A stretch of 64,000 nucleotides of DNA, taken from assembly GCA_009835325.1 (NCBI GenBank), contig VXWP01000059.1:1-64000 (forward strand). Reading direction: 5' to 3'. The translations under genes and the position numbers were made by a program. The notes under the pieces are model-generated. The model saw nothing but the letters and a program-made list of their open reading frames with translations, was not told the origin of the DNA and did not search any database. Within the stretch, counting starts at the first letter, position 1, and the number at the start of each line of letters is the position of its first letter. This document shows, piece by piece, positions 1 to 8,779 of this stretch. The stretch comes from Gemmatimonadota bacterium. GTDB lineage: Bacteria > JAAXHH01.

Positions 1-176
1 ATAGTATACACTTCGAAGTTCGGCGCCGTATGGCCGATCTCGGTGCCGATCGTCTCGGTGCTGACGACCGTGGCTTCCTCCTCGACGGACGTACCACTGC
101 ATGCGATTCCGATCATTCCTGCAAGCAGGCCCGACATCAGGAGCGTTCGATTCAGTTCTTTCCATATGCGCCGCAT
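1..176 (-). CDS. thioredoxin-like (TlpA/AhpC-type) lipoprotein, partial
   Basis: This is the N-terminal 58 residues of a minus-strand protein that runs off the left edge. It reads MRRIWKELNRTLLMSGLLAG, then a hydrophobic segment ending in GIAC, a lipobox-like signal, then an acidic Ser/Thr linker and GHTAPNFEVYT. A G-x-x-APxF segment is typical of the start of peroxiredoxin/TlpA thioredoxin folds. I infer an envelope-anchored thioredoxin-like protein. The CxxC active site would lie outside the window, so redox activity cannot be judged. The start ATG was chosen because it gives a basic n-region before the hydrophobic core; an ATG two codons upstream lies in another frame. It has its own putative promoter at 249-277 and is separated from the thiamine operon. 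Confidence 0.6.
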   Translation of the reverse strand, partial: MRRIWKELNRTLLMSGLLAGMIGIACSGTSVEEEATVVSTETIGTEIGHTAPNFEVYT

Positions 177-248
177 ACATCGCCTCACTCTGGGATAAAG
201 TAAGCGGAAGGCTGTTGAGATATCCGGATTTTTTGATGGTTCCTGATT

Positions 249-277
249 AACTTCGGTAAGTTTACCGGAATTGTCAA
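249..277 (-). promoter_or_regulatory. putative promoter with palindromic operator in the spacer
   Basis: On the minus strand TTGACA (272-277) is followed after 17 bases by GAAGTT (249-254), which keeps only the second A and last T of a -10 box. Inside the spacer is a perfect 6-bp inverted repeat, CGGTAA-GT-TTACCG (254-267). A palindrome between the -35 and -10 would be well placed for a repressor. It precedes the thioredoxin-like lipoprotein gene. Only the sequence supports this. Confidence 0.35.
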
Positions 278-296
278 CAACTATTTTAGATGCCGC

Positions 297-330
297 GAAC
301 GGTGCCTCGAACGGTGCTGCAAACGGTCAC
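297..330. repeat. short 12-bp tandem repeat
   Basis: Two copies of GAACGGTGCxxC (297-308, 309-320) and a partial third copy (321-330) lie just beyond and across the stop codon of the TenI/ThiE-like gene. No function is evident. Confidence 0.5.
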
Positions 331-950
331 AGGCCGCCGAGGGCCTTTTCGAACTTTCTGACGGCCGCGGGTATGTCGGGTTGCGACAGCACCGCCGAGA
401 TCGCGGCGACGCCGGAAGCCCCCGCTTCCAGGCACGCCCTCGTGCGGCCAGGGGTCACGCCACCCAGGGCAAATACCGGGATCGTCACCGAGCCGGCCGC
501 TTCCGCGAGCGCCCGAATCCCCTGGGGCGGTCCATATCCTGCCTTCGACGGCGTATCGTATACCGGTCCGAACGTGACGAAGTCGGCCCCTTCCGCTTCG
601 GCGGCGCGCGCGCTTTCCGTGCCGTGGGTCGATCTGCCGATCAGAATGCCGGCGGGAAGTGCTTCGCGGGCCTCGCGGACCGGCACGCCGGATTCCGGCA
701 GGTGTACGCCCTGCGCCCCGCAGGCCGCGGCGACCTCCAGGTTGCCATTGACCACCAGCACGGGCTCAAGCGATTCGAGTTCCGCCTTCACCTCCCCGGT
801 CAACGCCAGCAGGTCCGAAGTATTCAGGTCTTTCTCCCTGATCTGGAACGCGCGAACGCCCGCGCGACAGGCCTGGCCCAACGCCGAGGCGAGCGATCGT
901 CCGGCGCAGCGGGACCGATCGCCGATCAGATAGAACCTGAAGTCTACCAT
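327..950 (-). CDS. tenI: ThiE/TenI-family protein, more like thiazole tautomerase TenI
   Basis: This 207-residue TIM-barrel protein has the QIREKDL phosphate/pyrimidine motif near residue 37, GVHLPESG, IGRSTHG and TFGPVYDTPSK. ThiE joins hydroxymethylpyrimidine-PP and thiazole-P; TenI isomerises the ThiG product to the aromatic thiazole. In ThiE the two Mg-binding Asp residues sit in the ND-R motif and after GVHLGQ. Here these places read VNGN and LPESG, so both Asp are replaced. GRS-x-H with a retained His resembles Bacillus TenI. It is the last gene of the thiO-thiS-thiG operon, 8 bases after thiG, which matches the Bacillus association of TenI with ThiO/S/G. I therefore favour TenI over ThiE. 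A ThiE with relaxed residues remains possible. Confidence 0.75.
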   Translation of the reverse strand: MVDFRFYLIGDRSRCAGRSLASALGQACRAGVRAFQIREKDLNTSDLLALTGEVKAELESLEPVLVVNGNLEVAAACGAQGVHLPESGVPVREAREALPAGILIGRSTHGTESARAAEAEGADFVTFGPVYDTPSKAGYGPPQGIRALAEAAGSVTIPVFALGGVTPGRTRACLEAGASGVAAISAVLSQPDIPAAVRKFEKALGGL

Positions 951-958
951 GGAGGCTG

Positions 959-1738
<780 letters not shown>

Positions 1739-1787
1739 GTTGGTCTGCTCCTTTGCCTGTACGGTCCAGGGCCGCTGTGTATTGTGG

Positions 1788-1988
1788 TCATCCACCCGCT
1801 ACCGCCCGGATCACCTCGACCACGTCATCGCCTGCGAGCATGGTCGTCCCGTGTTCCTTCCTCGGGACCACAGCGCCGTTGAGGGCTACGGCGGTTCCCT
1901 CGGAAGACACGCCGAGTTCCTTCAGCAGGTCGGCGATGCTCGTCGCTCCGGACAGTTTCCTGGTCTTTCCGTTAACGGTCACGTTCAT
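1788..1988 (-). CDS. thiS: sulfur carrier protein ThiS
   Basis: A 66-residue ubiquitin-fold protein starting [12 protein letters not shown] and ending in AVAGG. The C-terminal Gly-Gly is the site that is adenylated and thiocarboxylated before sulfur is passed to ThiG. A central [11 protein letters not shown] strand matches the ThiS/MoaD family. Its start overlaps the end of thiO by 17 bases, which indicates translational coupling, and thiG follows. No ThiF-type adenylating enzyme is in the window, so that activity must come from elsewhere, for example from a MoeB-like protein (inference). Confidence 0.95.
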   Translation of the reverse strand: MNVTVNGKTRKLSGATSIADLLKELGVSSEGTAVALNGAVVPRKEHGTTMLAGDDVVEVIRAVAGG

Positions 1989-3126
1989 CGTTCGTCTCTC
2001 CGGTACCGGCCGGGTAGAAGCGGTCGGGCAGAAAGGGCCGCATGATGGAAGGTACCCGGTCGTGCAGGATGGCCTCGGCGAGCAGGTCTCCGGTCAGCGG
2101 CGCCAGCAGTATGCCGTTCCGGCCATGCCCCGAAGCCGCGAACAGACCCGGCGTCCCCGTGGCCCCGAGCACGGGCCATCCGTCCCGCGCCACCGGCCGC
2201 AGTCCCGACCAGGTGGAATCCAACGCCCAGGTCTTCAGGCCGGGTGCGAGTTCGAGGGCGTCCCGGAACAGCTGCATGACGCCGCCCAGCGTGACCTCGT
2301 CCCTGAATCCGGCTTCCTCCACGGTAGCGCCAATGATCAACCGTCCATCCGAACGGGGCACCAGGTATACGCCGCTGGTATAGATCGTGTGATGGAACGG
2401 TGGCGCGTTGCCTGCCCGCAACGCGAGGATCTGCCCGCGCACCGGCCGGACGGGGACTCTCCAGGCGGGCGCAATGCCGTCCAAGTAGCGCGCCCGGCAA
2501 CCCATGGCGTTCACCACCGTCTGTGCTTGCCAGGTGCCTTCCGTCGTATCCACTCCGGCGACACGGTGGCCGTCCAGCAGGACCTTCCGCGCGGTAACGC
2601 CTTCATGGATCACGCCGCCGCCCTTCAGGACGGATTGCGCGAGGGCCGTGACGACGTCCCGGTTTTCGACCTGGTGGTCGTCCGGGTAGCGCAGCGCCAT
2701 GCGGATTCCGTTCGTCAGATTCGGCTCGAGGCGCCGCGCCTCTCGTACGGTCAACCGTTCTACGGGTACGCCGTCCCGGAGATGCCGTTCATACCGCGTC
2801 TCCAGCCGCGCCTGTCCCCGGTCGCTCAATGCCGGAAAAACCACCCCGGTCGAGTTGTAATCGATCGGGCATCCGGTTTCCTCCCTGAGCGTTTTGATGA
2901 AACCGGCGTAGCGTTCCAGTCCGGCTTTGCACAGGGCGAATAAGGGATCGGGTTCATCGAATTCGCAGTGGGGCGCCAGCATGCCCGCGGCGGCCCAGGA
3001 CGCTCCGCGGCCGGTCCGGTGCCGTTCCAATACCGTGACCGCGCGTCCGGAGAGACTCAGCCGTCTCGCCACGGCCAGACCGACGATCCCGCCGCCGATG
3101 ACCACGATGTCCGATCGCTGCGCCAC
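1972..3126 (-). CDS. thiO: glycine oxidase ThiO (FAD-dependent)
   Basis: ThiO oxidises glycine to dehydroglycine for the ThiG reaction. The protein has an N-terminal FAD-binding GxGxxG motif in IVVIGGGIVGLAVARRL, GRGASWAAAGMLAP near residue 40, and a C-terminal ATGTPGLFAASGHGRNGILLAP segment typical of DAO-family flavoenzymes. The longest reading starts at a TTG (3153) inside the T-run of the upstream attenuator. I prefer the GTG at 3126, which has GGCGGAG a few bases before it and leaves the terminator in the untranslated leader; a GTG at 3147 is also possible. It is the first gene of the riboswitch-controlled operon and overlaps thiS by 17 bases. Confidence 0.92.
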   Translation of the reverse strand: MAQRSDIVVIGGGIVGLAVARRLSLSGRAVTVLERHRTGRGASWAAAGMLAPHCEFDEPDPLFALCKAGLERYAGFIKTLREETGCPIDYNSTGVVFPALSDRGQARLETRYERHLRDGVPVERLTVREARRLEPNLTNGIRMALRYPDDHQVENRDVVTALAQSVLKGGGVIHEGVTARKVLLDGHRVAGVDTTEGTWQAQTVVNAMGCRARYLDGIAPAWRVPVRPVRGQILALRAGNAPPFHHTIYTSGVYLVPRSDGRLIIGATVEEAGFRDEVTLGGVMQLFRDALELAPGLKTWALDSTWSGLRPVARDGWPVLGATGTPGLFAASGHGRNGILLAPLTGDLLAEAILHDRVPSIMRPFLPDRFYPAGTGETNDERDR

Positions 3127-3151
3127 GGAACTCCGCCACTGCCTCACCGGC

Positions 3152-3183
3152 AAAGAAAAAGCCGCTTCTTTGCGAAACGGCTT
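3152..3183 (-). terminator. riboswitch-controlled intrinsic terminator
   Basis: Minus-strand stem AAGCCG (3178-3183) pairs with CGGCTT (3159-3164), followed by TTTTTCTTT (to 3152). It is mutually exclusive with the antiterminator hairpin at 3176-3195. It lies directly before the thiO start. Confidence 0.85.
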
Positions 3184-3271
3184 CGTTCAGCCGTTTCCCT
3201 ACGCTGGCATAACCCAGGTCAGGTTCGAAGGGTCGTGATTCTCAGGCTCGCGAGGAGCCGCCCCTAACGGT
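3152..3271 (-). promoter_or_regulatory. TPP riboswitch with transcription attenuator
   Basis: On the minus strand the conserved thi-box elements are present in order: AGGGG near 3261-3266, CTGAGA near 3239-3244, AACCTGACCTGGGTTATGCC near 3205-3226, then GCGTAGGGAAA. Helix P1 can form between CCGTT (3266-3270) and AACGG (3191-3195). The same AACGG belongs to an antiterminator hairpin AACGGCT-GAACGA-AGCCGTT (3176-3195), whose downstream arm overlaps the 5' arm of a terminator (3159-3183). Bound TPP would stabilise P1, block the antiterminator and end transcription. This is the known logic of TPP riboswitches, and here every pairing can be read directly. Confidence 0.95.
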
Positions 3272-3277
3272 AAAGGA

Positions 3278-3306
3278 AGTGTACGGAAAGCGGACGGCCG
3301 TGTCAA
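3278..3306 (-). promoter_or_regulatory. promoter of the thiamine (thiazole) operon
   Basis: TTGACA (3301-3306), a 17-base spacer and TACACT (3278-3283) on the minus strand. The predicted transcription start is near 3271, exactly where the riboswitch aptamer begins, which supports both calls. Confidence 0.85.
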
Positions 3307-3374
3307 CGGATACTTGCGGACCGCCTGGACCGCCCGCTGGCGCGATTCCGTCCCGGCGCCGCCCGGCCGATCGG

Positions 3375-5564
3375 TCAGACCATCCCGAGGTGCCTCCGGT
3401 AAAACCACTCCGCCGCGAGCAGGCAGACCAGCAACGCCAGCACGCCGGGATGATTCCACAGCGAGACGGTGCGGGACTCCTGTACGGTGATCTCGTCCAG
3501 CTCGATATTGTCGGCCATGCGATCGATGTCCGATGGCAGGTAGAAACCGCCGCCCGTCATATCGGCCAGCTGGACCAGCAGTTCCCGGTTCATGCGGGTT
3601 CGCTCAAACTCGGCGCCGGCTTCACCCACGACGAATCCTCCCCGGTCCGTCCCGATCGGTACGCCACTCAGCGCGGCGGACGCTTCGAAGGAGTATGCGC
3701 CTACGGACAGAAACTGAAGGCGTCCCGCGTATCGGCCGAACCCCTGCCCCGTCGAAGTAAGATTTATTTGAAGCGCACCTGTTTCGTCCTGCGCCGGGCG
3801 AACGGCCACGGTCAGTTCGGCCCCTTCGACCGGCCGGTAGTTTTCATCGTAGACCTGACCGTCGAAGCGGATCGTTTCACCGCCGTGGTACTGAAGCTTG
3901 TCCGAAACGACGCGTATCCTGCGGCTGCCCTCGCGCACGGTAATCCACCTTACGGCGTTGTTCCAGAACCTTTCGTACGCCGCGTTGGTCCCGCCGCTGC
4001 CCCACATCATCAGGTCCCAGCGCCACAGGCCCTGGGCGGCGATGCCGAGTACCCGGCCCTGCCCGTAACGATGCTCGGCGATTACCGGCGTGCGTTCGTC
4101 TTCGGTCCGCCAGGTCGGGTGCCTGGCGAGTACCGTCGCACCGGGTTTCGCGCGTCCGACCTGATTCACGCCGGGCAGCGGCGGCAGTTCCAGCCAACGC
4201 CGCTCCGATTCGGCCGGGTCATCATCCAGACGGGTAATCGGATGCGTGCGGCCGGCTGCTGTCAGGTCCGGTACGAAGGCCTCTTCGGACAGGCCCCTGG
4301 CCGACGCGGCAATGGCGAAGGGCATCAGATCACCGACGGGCGTTCCGGCGTATCCACCCATTTCAAAGCTGTGCGGACCGCCGAAGGCGATCAATCCGCC
4401 GCCCCTTTCCTCGACGAAGGCTACCAGGAATGGTGCCCATGGCCGGATGCGTTCATAGTCCACACTGCCCAGGATGACGAGGTCATAGGAGAACCAGGCC
4501 GACCGCGAAGCAGGCATGGGTTCGGGAAAAGTCCGACCGTCCGGCCGAAGCAGGATGCCGGTCACTTCCAGGTTGGCGTCCTTCTCCATCGAGCGCCTCA
4601 GGAAGCCCATGTCGGCACGGGGAGCGCCTTCGATATACAGCACCCGCAGTACGGACTTCAGCGCTTTGATCGCGAATTCTCGGTGGTTGTTCCCCGCGGT
4701 GATCTCGCCATCCAGTTCGGGCACTTCCACCTGGTACCGGTGAATGCCTTCAGTCTCGGGGACGACGTGAAAAACGACGGTCCGTTCCTCTTCCCGGCCA
4801 TCCAGCGTGACTTCCTCGCTTCGGAGGATGCGGCCTTCTTTCCGCAGGGTGACGGGTACGCGCACGTTGCCAAACCCGCGGGCACGCACGCCGACTTCGA
4901 CGGGTACATTGCTCCCGGTGTAAACCACTTCGTTCACCGTCAAATGGGAAACGCTTATGTCCCGGACGCCCAGCGTGTCGCCGATCCCCACCGTGTACAC
5001 GGGCATATCGAGATCCTCGGCGACCCTGAGCGGATCGCGCCCGGCGGTGAAATTCCCGTCGGTGACCAGGACGGCGGCGGCGAAACGGCCGGCGCCTGAA
5101 CCGCCTTCGAGAAAGGCCATGGCGCCGCCGATGTCAGTACCCGCGCCTTCTGTGGACAGGGAATCGGTCAAGTCCTCGGTCAGGGGCGAAAGGTCTTCCG
5201 CGAACCGGTAGCGATGGACGCGGTGACGGGTCTCAAGGGCATGCAAGGCGTCGCCGGAAAGGACCGAGGCCAGGACTTCGTCCCGCCTGCCCAGCCGGTC
5301 CGTCAGGCCCATGCTCGCCGAGGTGTCGACGAGTATGGCCAGACGAGGTAACTCGGACCTTTCCAGCACCATTTTCGAGACGGGATCGCTCAGAACCGCC
5401 AGCGCCGCGGCGGCCGCCGCGATCCGCAGGCCGATGAGACCCCAGGCGGCGGCCGGTGACAACAGGCTGAACAGCCGCCGGGAAAGCCCGTAGATCAGGA
5501 TTCCCGCAATGATGAAGGCGATGAGGATCCAGATCAGGGAAGCCGTTTGGATATCCACGGGCAT
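3375..5564 (-). CDS. VWA-domain membrane protein with glutamine-amidotransferase-like region
   Basis: 729 residues. Two N-terminal membrane segments (about residues 8-28 and 38-60) precede a von Willebrand A domain with the MIDAS motif DTSASMG near residue 82 and VTDGNFTAG near 168. The middle contains IKALKSVLRVLYIEGAPRAD and FVEERGGGLIAFGGP, a pattern of class I glutamine-amidotransferase-like folds seen in such proteins. A last hydrophobic segment lies about ten residues from the C-terminus. This matches the large membrane-anchored VWA proteins often found with MoxR/DUF58 genes, but neither of those is in the window. It starts 32 bases after the TolC-like gene and may be co-transcribed with it. 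A periplasm-facing metal-dependent adhesion or assembly role is inferred; the actual function is unknown. Confidence 0.8.
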   Translation of the reverse strand: MPVDIQTASLIWILIAFIIAGILIYGLSRRLFSLLSPAAAWGLIGLRIAAAAAALAVLSDPVSKMVLERSELPRLAILVDTSASMGLTDRLGRRDEVLASVLSGDALHALETRHRVHRYRFAEDLSPLTEDLTDSLSTEGAGTDIGGAMAFLEGGSGAGRFAAAVLVTDGNFTAGRDPLRVAEDLDMPVYTVGIGDTLGVRDISVSHLTVNEVVYTGSNVPVEVGVRARGFGNVRVPVTLRKEGRILRSEEVTLDGREEERTVVFHVVPETEGIHRYQVEVPELDGEITAGNNHREFAIKALKSVLRVLYIEGAPRADMGFLRRSMEKDANLEVTGILLRPDGRTFPEPMPASRSAWFSYDLVILGSVDYERIRPWAPFLVAFVEERGGGLIAFGGPHSFEMGGYAGTPVGDLMPFAIAASARGLSEEAFVPDLTAAGRTHPITRLDDDPAESERRWLELPPLPGVNQVGRAKPGATVLARHPTWRTEDERTPVIAEHRYGQGRVLGIAAQGLWRWDLMMWGSGGTNAAYERFWNNAVRWITVREGSRRIRVVSDKLQYHGGETIRFDGQVYDENYRPVEGAELTVAVRPAQDETGALQINLTSTGQGFGRYAGRLQFLSVGAYSFEASAALSGVPIGTDRGGFVVGEAGAEFERTRMNRELLVQLADMTGGGFYLPSDIDRMADNIELDEITVQESRTVSLWNHPGVLALLVCLLAAEWFYRRHLGMV

Positions 5565-5596
5565 ACAAGAGTTCCGGTGTTAATGATCGGGTACGG

Positions 5597-6958
5597 TTAC
5601 TTTCCCAGGGCGCCGTCCAGCGTCGCCTGCGCGATCAGGTAATCATACTGCGCGCCGGCCAGGTTGGATTTTGCCCGGACCAGGGCCTCCTGTGCCGTAA
5701 ACACCTCCAGCAGCGTGCCGGAACCCACCCTGTAACGTTCCTCCGCCAGCCGGAGACTCTCCTCCGAGGCCACGATGTTGTCGTTACTGAGCGTGATGAC
5801 TTCCCGGGCCGTTTCCAGGTCGAGCAAGGCGTTCCGGATAGTCAGTGAGGTAGTCCTCCGCGTCTGGCGAAGCGTTTCCTCCGCGATCAACTGCTGCGCC
5901 TGTGCCCGCGAGATATCGGCGTAGGTCTGCGTGCCGTTCAGGATCGGCAGGCTTAGATTCACGCCGAAAGACAGGTTCCAGTTCTTGTCATAGGTGCCGT
6001 ATACATCCTGGAACCGAATACCGGACCGGCTGTAGCCTATGCTGCCGGATACCGTGGGCCAGAGCAATCCCCTGGCTATTTTCGTCCCGAGCATCGCGGA
6101 ACGGATGCCGCCCTCGTCCCGCTGGATGGCGGGATTGGTGAGGTTGGCCAGCCGAAGCGCGTCCTGGAGGGACATGAGCGCCGTCGTGTCGAGCGACCCG
6201 CCATCCAAAGGATCTACGATTTCGAAGGCTTCATTTGACTCGATGCCCATGACGTTGGCCAGTTCGGCCCGGGCCTGCAATACCGCATTTTCCTGGTTAC
6301 GCAGGTCGATCCGTGCTGCGCCGAGTTGAGCCGTGGTCTGGAGCACCTCCACGCGGGCCACGGATCCGATCTCGTACATACTCTGGGTCCGGCGCAGTTG
6401 TTCCTCGTTCAGACGGACGCTTTCTTCCGTCACTTCCTTGAGCCGCAGAGCCCGCAGCAGGCCGTAATAACCGGTCTTCACGTTCACGATGACCTGGTTC
6501 TCGGTATTGGTCTGAGCGAACTCCTCGCTTTCGGATTCCTGCATGGCCTGCCGGATCGTGTTCCAGTTCCGGCCGCCGTTGTACAGGTCCATATTCAGGA
6601 ACACGTTATTACGGTAGTCCGTACGAGTAGTGCCTGGCGCTTCCCTGAGCACAACGCCTTCTACGATAACGGGCCTGTCGCCCGACGTCGTGCGATTGGC
6701 GCCGATGATGTTTGCGTTTACCCGTGGCATGACGCCGGAATACGAACTGAAGAGATTCGCCTGCTGGACCTCCACCCCTTTCCGGGCGATCTCGATCTGG
6801 GGATTGTTCTGCATTGCGATCTGAATACACTGCTCCAGTGTGTACGGACCGCCCGCTGTCGCGGCGGATCCGGTGACCTGCCCGCGTGCCGCTTCTCCCT
6901 GGGTGAACAGGCCGGCCGTGATCAGGACAGCCCAGCCAATGGCATGTCGCGTCTTCAT
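5597..6958 (-). CDS. TolC-family outer membrane efflux protein
   Basis: 453 residues with a signal peptide (MKTRHAIGWAVLITAGLFTQ, cleaved near ARGQ), then GGPYTLEQCIQIAMQNNPQI, the usual start of the first helical hairpin of outer membrane efflux proteins. The repeat unit appears again in the second half (SLQDALRLANLTNPAI), and ARGLLWPTVSGSIGYSRS and YDYLIAQATLDGALGK are typical of the beta-barrel/helix boundary and C-terminus. AAGGAG lies 7 bases before the ATG. TolC proteins form trimeric channels for efflux or type I secretion, but no adaptor (HlyD/MFP) or pump is adjacent. The next gene downstream is the VWA protein, so it may serve a different export partner. Confidence 0.92.
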   Translation of the reverse strand: MKTRHAIGWAVLITAGLFTQGEAARGQVTGSAATAGGPYTLEQCIQIAMQNNPQIEIARKGVEVQQANLFSSYSGVMPRVNANIIGANRTTSGDRPVIVEGVVLREAPGTTRTDYRNNVFLNMDLYNGGRNWNTIRQAMQESESEEFAQTNTENQVIVNVKTGYYGLLRALRLKEVTEESVRLNEEQLRRTQSMYEIGSVARVEVLQTTAQLGAARIDLRNQENAVLQARAELANVMGIESNEAFEIVDPLDGGSLDTTALMSLQDALRLANLTNPAIQRDEGGIRSAMLGTKIARGLLWPTVSGSIGYSRSGIRFQDVYGTYDKNWNLSFGVNLSLPILNGTQTYADISRAQAQQLIAEETLRQTRRTTSLTIRNALLDLETAREVITLSNDNIVASEESLRLAEERYRVGSGTLLEVFTAQEALVRAKSNLAGAQYDYLIAQATLDGALGK

Positions 6959-7046
6959 GAAATAGCTCCTTGTTACGGTGATCGACGAAGTACCATATGA
7001 GGTTCCCTATAATCGATTAGACGGAATTCCACGCGAAATCCCGCGC

Positions 7047-7066
7047 AACAGATCGGTTTATCTGTT
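7047..7066. repeat. perfect 7-bp inverted repeat upstream of the TolC-like gene
   Basis: AACAGAT-CGGTTT-ATCTGTT lies about 90 bases before the TolC-like start. No T-run follows on either strand, so it looks more like an operator than a terminator. The 170-base gap (6959-7128) holds nothing else I can name. Confidence 0.45.
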
Positions 7067-7128
7067 AGACCGCAGACAGCGTGGAAGGTTTCCGGGTAAC
7101 TGAGAAGGAGAGGTAGGGCCAACACCCG

Positions 7129-8268
7129 TCACATGCGGCGACGCCAGAGAATCCACAGGCCGACCACGAGGAGTCCCGCGCCCGCACCGATCCACGAGGT
7201 GTAGCCCGTGGGAACTGGAGATGCGGTGACCGCCGGATTGATCGTGCAGAGCGAAGTGAGCAATTCGACGGATTCGCTCACGGCCACGTCGCCGATCAGA
7301 GTGAAGAGCTTTCCGTCGTAGTGGCGTCGCAGAATGGAATAGGGGCCTCGTTCCCAGACACGCACGTCGCCATGCATTTCGGGCGTACCCCTGGGAGACC
7401 GGTGCGACGCTTCAGAGGATGCGATCCGCTGGAAGAGCGAGATGCGCGAGAGGCCGTCGCTGTACATGAAATGCACGAGCGGTTGGCCGTGGTGCTGCAT
7501 GACGCGGCGTTGCTGCAGGATGAACCCCGGAGGAATGTAGACCGGGGCGTTCAACTTGAAATCCGCCTCCTTCTGTACTTCGCTGATGGAACCGCAGGCA
7601 ATGACCTGGTTGATTTCGACGGACTTGCCCGTCCATTCTTCCGTATCGAAGAGGTCCGGTGAAATCCGCGGGTCCTGCTCGAATTCCGTCAGGAAGACTT
7701 CCTCGACCAGCACGCCCGCCTCGTTCCGTTCTTCCGTGCGCATCACCAGGCCCGTCTCCTCGTCGATCCAGGCCGTCATGGTCATCCTGCCGGGATGGCG
7801 GGGCTTGAAGGCCAGGACGGCCACCGGACGGTCGAGAAGCCGATCGGCGCCGGTGATCTCGAGGTCGTAGTTGGTCTGGAGCAGGTCGAGACTGCTGAAC
7901 TCCAGGTTCATGTCGAGCACGTTCGAGTTCGACTGGCGGCGATGCGAGTAGGAGAGCGAATCCCCTGAGGCCGTGCGCCGGTATATGTCATGGTCGACGC
8001 GGATGATGATCTCGCGGATCCGGCCTTCGGCATCGGGGATGTCGATGCGGTCCCGGTCAGGACGCTGATGGGTGATGATCTGGACGTAACGGGCGGTATC
8101 CCCGTCTGCGCTGAACCGCTGTTTCGTCAGGGTGGCGTGGTAGCTCACCCGGTCCGGGGCTTCCATGATCTTCTGAAAGGTGATGTCCGGATCGATGCCG
8201 CGGGCCGGCGCGATCATCGCGATACACGCCGTCGTGACGAAACAAAGGAATAAAGGCCGTAACCGCAT
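7129..8268 (-). CDS. MucB/RseB-like regulator of the ECF sigma factor, membrane-anchored
   Basis: 379 residues: signal peptide (to about ARG, residue 24), an N-terminal LolA-like sheet domain with DRPVAVLAFKPRHPGRMTMT and WIDEETGLVMRTEE, then a C-terminal domain containing PVYIPPGFILQQRR. In E. coli RseB binds the anti-sigma factor RseA in the periplasm and protects it from DegS. Gene order here (sigma, anti-sigma, this gene; 10 bases after the anti-sigma) is that of rpoE-rseA-rseB. Unlike E. coli RseB, which is soluble, this protein ends in a hydrophobic helix (WIGAGAGLLVVGLWILW) followed by RRRM, so it is probably tethered to the inner membrane. Confidence 0.8.
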   Translation of the reverse strand: MRLRPLFLCFVTTACIAMIAPARGIDPDITFQKIMEAPDRVSYHATLTKQRFSADGDTARYVQIITHQRPDRDRIDIPDAEGRIREIIIRVDHDIYRRTASGDSLSYSHRRQSNSNVLDMNLEFSSLDLLQTNYDLEITGADRLLDRPVAVLAFKPRHPGRMTMTAWIDEETGLVMRTEERNEAGVLVEEVFLTEFEQDPRISPDLFDTEEWTGKSVEINQVIACGSISEVQKEADFKLNAPVYIPPGFILQQRRVMQHHGQPLVHFMYSDGLSRISLFQRIASSEASHRSPRGTPEMHGDVRVWERGPYSILRRHYDGKLFTLIGDVAVSESVELLTSLCTINPAVTASPVPTGYTSWIGAGAGLLVVGLWILWRRRM

Positions 8269-8278
8269 CTCGTATCAC

Positions 8279-8770
8279 CTATTCCTTGTAGTTGACCATG
8301 ACGGAACCCAGGGTACCGCTGGTAAATACGCTCTGGTCCTCGATCAGGGCGTGTTCCTGCAGGATGAAGAACATATCGTCATCCGAAAGCGTGCGCTGGA
8401 CGGACGGAGGCTCGACCGGCTGGATCGACTGCCAGATAAGCCCTCCCGCCACCAGCAACAGCACGGCCGCCGCTGCAACGAACCGGCCGGGCTGCTCGCG
8501 AACAGGCGCGTCCCTTCCCTTCATGCCCGGCACCATATGGGCATGCGTCGTGCGCTCGAGCACCGCGGTCTGGACTTCCGCTATTGTTACCGCCTCGGGT
8601 TTCTTCGGACGGCAGCAGCGCAACATGCCGCGGACGGACTGCAATCCGCGCAGTTCCCGCGCGCAATCAGGGCAGGACTCGATATGACGCGCAATCTCGG
8701 CGACCTCCTGGTTGTCGCACATGCGCTCCAGGTATCGGGTGAGGCGCTTCTTTATCTGGTTGCAGTTCAT
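8279..8770 (-). CDS. zinc-finger anti-sigma factor, single membrane span
   Basis: 163 residues. The N-terminus carries the ZAS-type motif HIESCPDC (H-x3-C-x2-C) near residue 29, the mark of anti-sigma factors that hold ECF sigmas in the cytoplasm. A single hydrophobic span (FVAAAAVLLLVAGGLIW, about residues 97-113) is followed by a short periplasmic tail rich in acidic residues. It starts 9 bases after the sigma gene and ends 10 bases before the RseB-like gene. I infer that regulated proteolysis or dissociation of this protein releases the sigma factor under envelope stress. Confidence 0.88.
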   Translation of the reverse strand: MNCNQIKKRLTRYLERMCDNQEVAEIARHIESCPDCARELRGLQSVRGMLRCCRPKKPEAVTIAEVQTAVLERTTHAHMVPGMKGRDAPVREQPGRFVAAAAVLLLVAGGLIWQSIQPVEPPSVQRTLSDDDMFFILQEHALIEDQSVFTSGTLGSVMVNYKE

Positions 8771-8779
8771 GGCGCGTTC

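Noticed and set aside
3127-3153. Longer thiO start at TTG 3153
   Set aside because: It lies in the T-run of the riboswitch terminator and has no ribosome-binding site; a GTG at 3126 has GGCGGAG.
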